Part shown: positions 62,801-64,000 of the stretch, piece after piece | How positions within the stretch are numbered: position 1 is the first letter of the stretch | Layout: each line of letters opens with the position of its first letter | From: DASRAP01 sp964503275 | GTDB lineage: Bacteria > Gemmatimonadota > Gemmatimonadetes > Gemmatimonadales > Gemmatimonadaceae | Reading direction: 5' to 3' | Assembly: GCA_964503275.1 (NCBI GenBank) | Contig: CAZCZO010000008.1 | Coordinates: forward strand, 58,523-122,522 | DNA: 64,000 bases | Notes under the pieces: model-generated | What the model saw: the letters and a program-made list of their open reading frames with translations, nothing else | Told to the model about the DNA's origin: nothing | Databases searched by the model: none | Position numbers and translations under genes: made by a program

Positions 62801-63250
62801 CACCGGGTCGCCCGCCGCCCAGCGCAGCATCATGCCCGGGCGATGGAAGTGATAGCGATCGAAGAGGTCGGCGCTGCGCCGGGCGGCGGAGAGGAGGCCG
62901 TCGCGTCGTCGGCCTGCGGAGATACGGTCCGGCTGCTCGGCGATGAGGTCCAGCAGCGTGGGCGTGAGGCGGTCCACGGTCCACGGGTCGTCGCTGTCGC
63001 GGCCACCGAGTGCGCGCGTGACCAGCGCGCCGGGGAACGCGAAGTCGATGCTCGCGACGATGCCGTCGGCTCCGCCGGCGCGCGCGCCGAGGCGGGTGGC
63101 GAGGTGTTCCGTGAGCCATTGCTGTACCCCCGCGCTGGGTACGACGACCAGCTCGCGCGCGAAGAGGTCGCCCGGCGGCGTGGCGAGCAGCGTGGAGAGG
63201 GCGGGGAGGACCTCGTCGAGGACGGAGACGAGGTGTGAGTGCAGCGGCAT
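59882..63250 (-). CDS. recC: RecC (exodeoxyribonuclease V gamma subunit)
   Basis: A 1122-residue protein homologous to RecC, which recognises Chi and holds the complex. Matching blocks: LVVVPSAGVQQWLTEHLA, CIVGVTALPALHLDVLTAL, HIWIAHPSP-like (VHLWIAHPSPG), DLDPREVLILAPDIAAVAPH, VCIVGLDDGTLNAGDGDGEDLL and LIITCTGFDPRSNKPVEPITPLSELLD (in two pieces). RecC has degenerate helicase and nuclease folds, so no catalytic residues are expected. First gene of the operon. The 28-base element ends four bases before ATG 63250. Confidence 0.95.
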   Translation of the reverse strand: MPLHSHLVSVLDEVLPALSTLLATPPGDLFARELVVVPSAGVQQWLTEHLATRLGARAGGADGIVASIDFAFPGALVTRALGGRDSDDPWTVDRLTPTLLDLIAEQPDRISAGRRRDGLLSAARRSADLFDRYHFHRPGMMLRWAAGDPVLHEVAGEPEPPLPASAAWQYALWREARARIGRPSPPERTHAALAELRAGVRQANMPARVCIVGVTALPALHLDVLTALGAHTDVHLWIAHPSPGLLQTTRPRLANVPRQRLAVDKHPARQIARLPQLDSWTRPSQGMQVLLAAAGITPELPGAAAATATTLLQRVQYTLRHDRLPSVTADATAAQDRSLQLHHTHGLARQCEVLREVLLHTFRELPDLDPREVLILAPDIAAVAPHLDGVFPPREPGAAADPLVLPLRVADRTLMQSNEIASLLAQLLALPEGRAGFTELRDLCAVPALQRALGVDEGTVETWFGWAQHLRVRWGLSAAQRAPFGLPADLSDHTWLHALQQLVAGAAMGAALPRPGVIPARGVEIGELPTVASFARLLRVLTDFVGAAASPRPIAEWCDLLLELLELLSKVPSDGSAQRARVLRLLATIRDDAADSSTPVAFHELRALLDPALSGDPARAYLRSGRITATSLVPLRGVPYRVVCIVGLDDGTLNAGDGDGEDLLRTQPLVGDPDPRGEQRQALMEAMLQAKERLIITCTGFDPRSNKPVEPITPLSELLDLVTAVGTTPEQIIVTHPRHAADARNFAPGALLPGQAFGHFEAHRHAAQYLAQQDAPKASSAESAPSDSALPAQPEIPLEDLVLVLNDPLSLYVKRTLGIDVFEDDGDEAPVLPTEMSRRDYAAATGELLDALRTAPADPDLLERAAPAWRERVRRRSVLPPLALGEAALETGKSLISELQRQWNLRGLPMQSGTSLDVRIPLRDGRHVVATLEGVYDDADFHMIHITAARIDERMVLRHLVSTLLLALHRGSTEVRTLALGQNEELPDKTYAVAGSIQPDSSTDVLHEALEDMVALYDEALRAPRPKFGKTAEKLLESPEAALTAFETFCGRSLKPYHAEYRVFGPAPEFDLVFSDEALVPFFTRWLALQKGPVIVGNSRAKTGAWPPKAPAPRAPRKGKSA

Positions 63251-63254
63251 GCGA

Positions 63255-63282
63255 GGAATGTGGGGCGGGGGTCTGACAGTGG
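63255..63282 (-). promoter_or_regulatory. 28-base damage-promoter-like element, copy 2 (before recCBD)
   Basis: On the minus strand TGTCAG (63278-63273), 10 bases, CACATT (63262-63257), then six bases to ATG 63250. Same spacing and spacer (CCCCGCCC) as copy 1. The transcription start is predicted on the start codon, giving a leaderless recC mRNA. Confidence 0.65.
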
Positions 63283-63353
63283 GGAGCCCCTGGGGCGACG
63301 GGCCTGGCGGCGGGCGTGCTCGCAGGAGCCGGGGCGCGGCGGGCAGGGTGTGC

Positions 63354-63359
63354 TAGATT
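63354..63359 (+). promoter_or_regulatory. Extended -10 box before the SRPBCC gene
   Basis: TGC directly followed by TAGATT matches an extended -10 and lies 52 bases before ATG 63412. The gap of 161 bases between the divergent genes also holds the recC element. Confidence 0.35.
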
Positions 63360-63411
63360 CTCTGGGCGATCCCTCGGTAGGTCCCTGACGGCAATTGAGG
63401 AGATGCCCGGC

Positions 63412-63885
63412 ATGAAGACGCTCCACTTCTCGACCACGATCGCTGCGCCCAAGGTGACGGTGTGGCACGCCATGCTCGACGACGCGCCGTACCGGGACTG
63501 GACGAGCGCGTTCAACCCAGGGTCGTTCTACCGTGGCGACTGGAGCGAGGGGTCGAAGATCCTGTTCCTTGGCCCGGACCCCGAGACCGGCGGTGAAGGT
63601 GGCATGGTGAGCCGGATCGCGGCGAATCGGCCGTATGAGTTCATCTCGATCGAGCACCTTGGGGTGGTAGCGAACGGCGTGGAGGACACTACGAGCGAGG
63701 CCGCGACGCGGTGGGCGCCGGCGTTCGAGAACTACCACTTTCGCGAGCAGGATGGCGCAACGGAGGTGCGGGTCGAGATGGATGTGTTGGAGGAGCACGG
63801 CCCGATGTTCGAGGCGCTGTGGCCCCGGGCGCTGGCGCGGCTGAAGGCGCTGGCGGAGGCGGCGGGTCGGGTCGACACAGCGTAG
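63412..63885 (+). CDS. SRPBCC/AHSA1-family START-like protein
   Basis: A 157-residue soluble protein. TLHFSTTIAAPKVTVWHAMLDDAPYRDWTSAF is the START-domain opening (given as TTIAAPKVTVWHAM and YRDWTSAFNPGS), and GSKILFLGP and YEFISIEHLG the beta strands. It ends with a long helix. AHSA1-like domains bind hydrophobic ligands or Hsp90 partners; the function here is unknown. GAGGAG (63397-63402) is well spaced for ATG 63412, not for the in-frame ATG at 63403. Confidence 0.87.
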   Translation: MKTLHFSTTIAAPKVTVWHAMLDDAPYRDWTSAFNPGSFYRGDWSEGSKILFLGPDPETGGEGGMVSRIAANRPYEFISIEHLGVVANGVEDTTSEAATRWAPAFENYHFREQDGATEVRVEMDVLEEHGPMFEALWPRALARLKALAEAAGRVDTA

Positions 63886-63950
63886 CGCGCGGCGATGCGC
63901 TGGTGTGGAGGACGCTACGGGCGATTTCAGAACCGAGCGGGATTATGTAC

Positions 63951-63993
63951 TTGACCCGGTTTGGTGGAGCCTCCATCTCTGTGTGAGAGGAGG
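63951..63993 (+). promoter_or_regulatory. Possible promoter and Shine-Dalgarno of the next gene
   Basis: TTGACC (63951-63956), 17 bases and CATCTC, then AGGAGG (63988-63993). The start codon would lie beyond the window. 63886-64000 holds no gene. Confidence 0.3.
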
Positions 63994-64000
63994 AGTCCCT

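Noticed and set aside
1..64000. tRNA, rRNA, CRISPR, insertion sequences, prophage
   Set aside because: No cloverleaf-like or array-like pattern, transposase or phage structural gene was found; nearly all bases are inside assigned protein genes.

Overview
The window is 64 kb of gene-dense, high-GC bacterial chromosome. About 49 protein genes are packed with almost no spare DNA: no gap exceeds about 220 bases. Many genes in the same direction overlap by 1-14 bases through TGATG, ATGA or GTGA junctions. I see no rRNA, tRNA, CRISPR array, insertion sequence or prophage. The protein set suggests a soil or freshwater Gemmatimonadota-type organism: many exported M14, M19, S8, S41 and tricorn-like peptidases, a TolB-propeller/amidohydrolase fusion, Tat-exported NAD-dependent epimerases, an LVIVD-repeat protein, a large HExxH metalloprotease of the DUF5117 type, and glycine/arginine-rich loops inside secreted proteins. 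That assignment is inference from gene content, not from a marker gene.

Layout. 1-10.1 kb holds the end of a family 1 glycosidase, msrA with an NmrA-like reductase, a small HhH exported protein, an ABC-F ATPase coupled to a DEAD-box RNA helicase, a D-threonine-aldolase-like enzyme, a glutathione peroxidase and an M19 dipeptidase. 10.1-22.3 kb holds a sterol-desaturase-like enzyme, a nucleotide-exchange-type transporter, two divergent Tat epimerases, a lipoprotein subtilisin, an S41 peptidase, an M14 carboxypeptidase, a lipoprotein and citrate synthase. 22.3-34 kb holds a 971-residue M14-like protein, the TolB/amidohydrolase fusion, an LLM monooxygenase plus ATP-grasp pair behind a structured leader, an S1/P1-nuclease-like protein, a baeRF protein and a DUF1028 lipoprotein. 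34-43.3 kb holds an operon of three exported beta-propeller proteins, the large metalloprotease and a third Tat epimerase. 43.3-51 kb holds ThrE, TerB, three DinB-fold proteins, an OsmC protein and a tricorn-like protease. 51-51.7 kb is a VapBC toxin-antitoxin pair.

The most interesting region is 51.7-63.3 kb: recC-recB-recD, then two overlapping WYL-domain regulators resembling actinobacterial PafB/PafC, then rmuC, all on the minus strand. Directly before recC and directly before the first WYL gene lie two copies of one 28-base element (26/28 identical). Read on the minus strand it contains TGTCAG, ten bases, then CACATT, ending 6-7 bases before the start codon. TGTCRG with this same spacing to a TAnnnT box is the mycobacterial RecA-independent DNA-damage promoter used by PafBC, as I remember it. 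I read this as a self-contained, LexA-independent DNA-damage regulon (RecBCD, RmuC and a PafBC-like activator) with leaderless transcripts.

Two further architectural themes recur. At six of nine convergent gene junctions a palindrome or hairpin lies at the gene ends, in five of them enclosing one or both stop codons. Several promoters sit so close to the start codon that the mRNA should be leaderless (recC, the first WYL gene, vapB and the sterol-desaturase-like gene).
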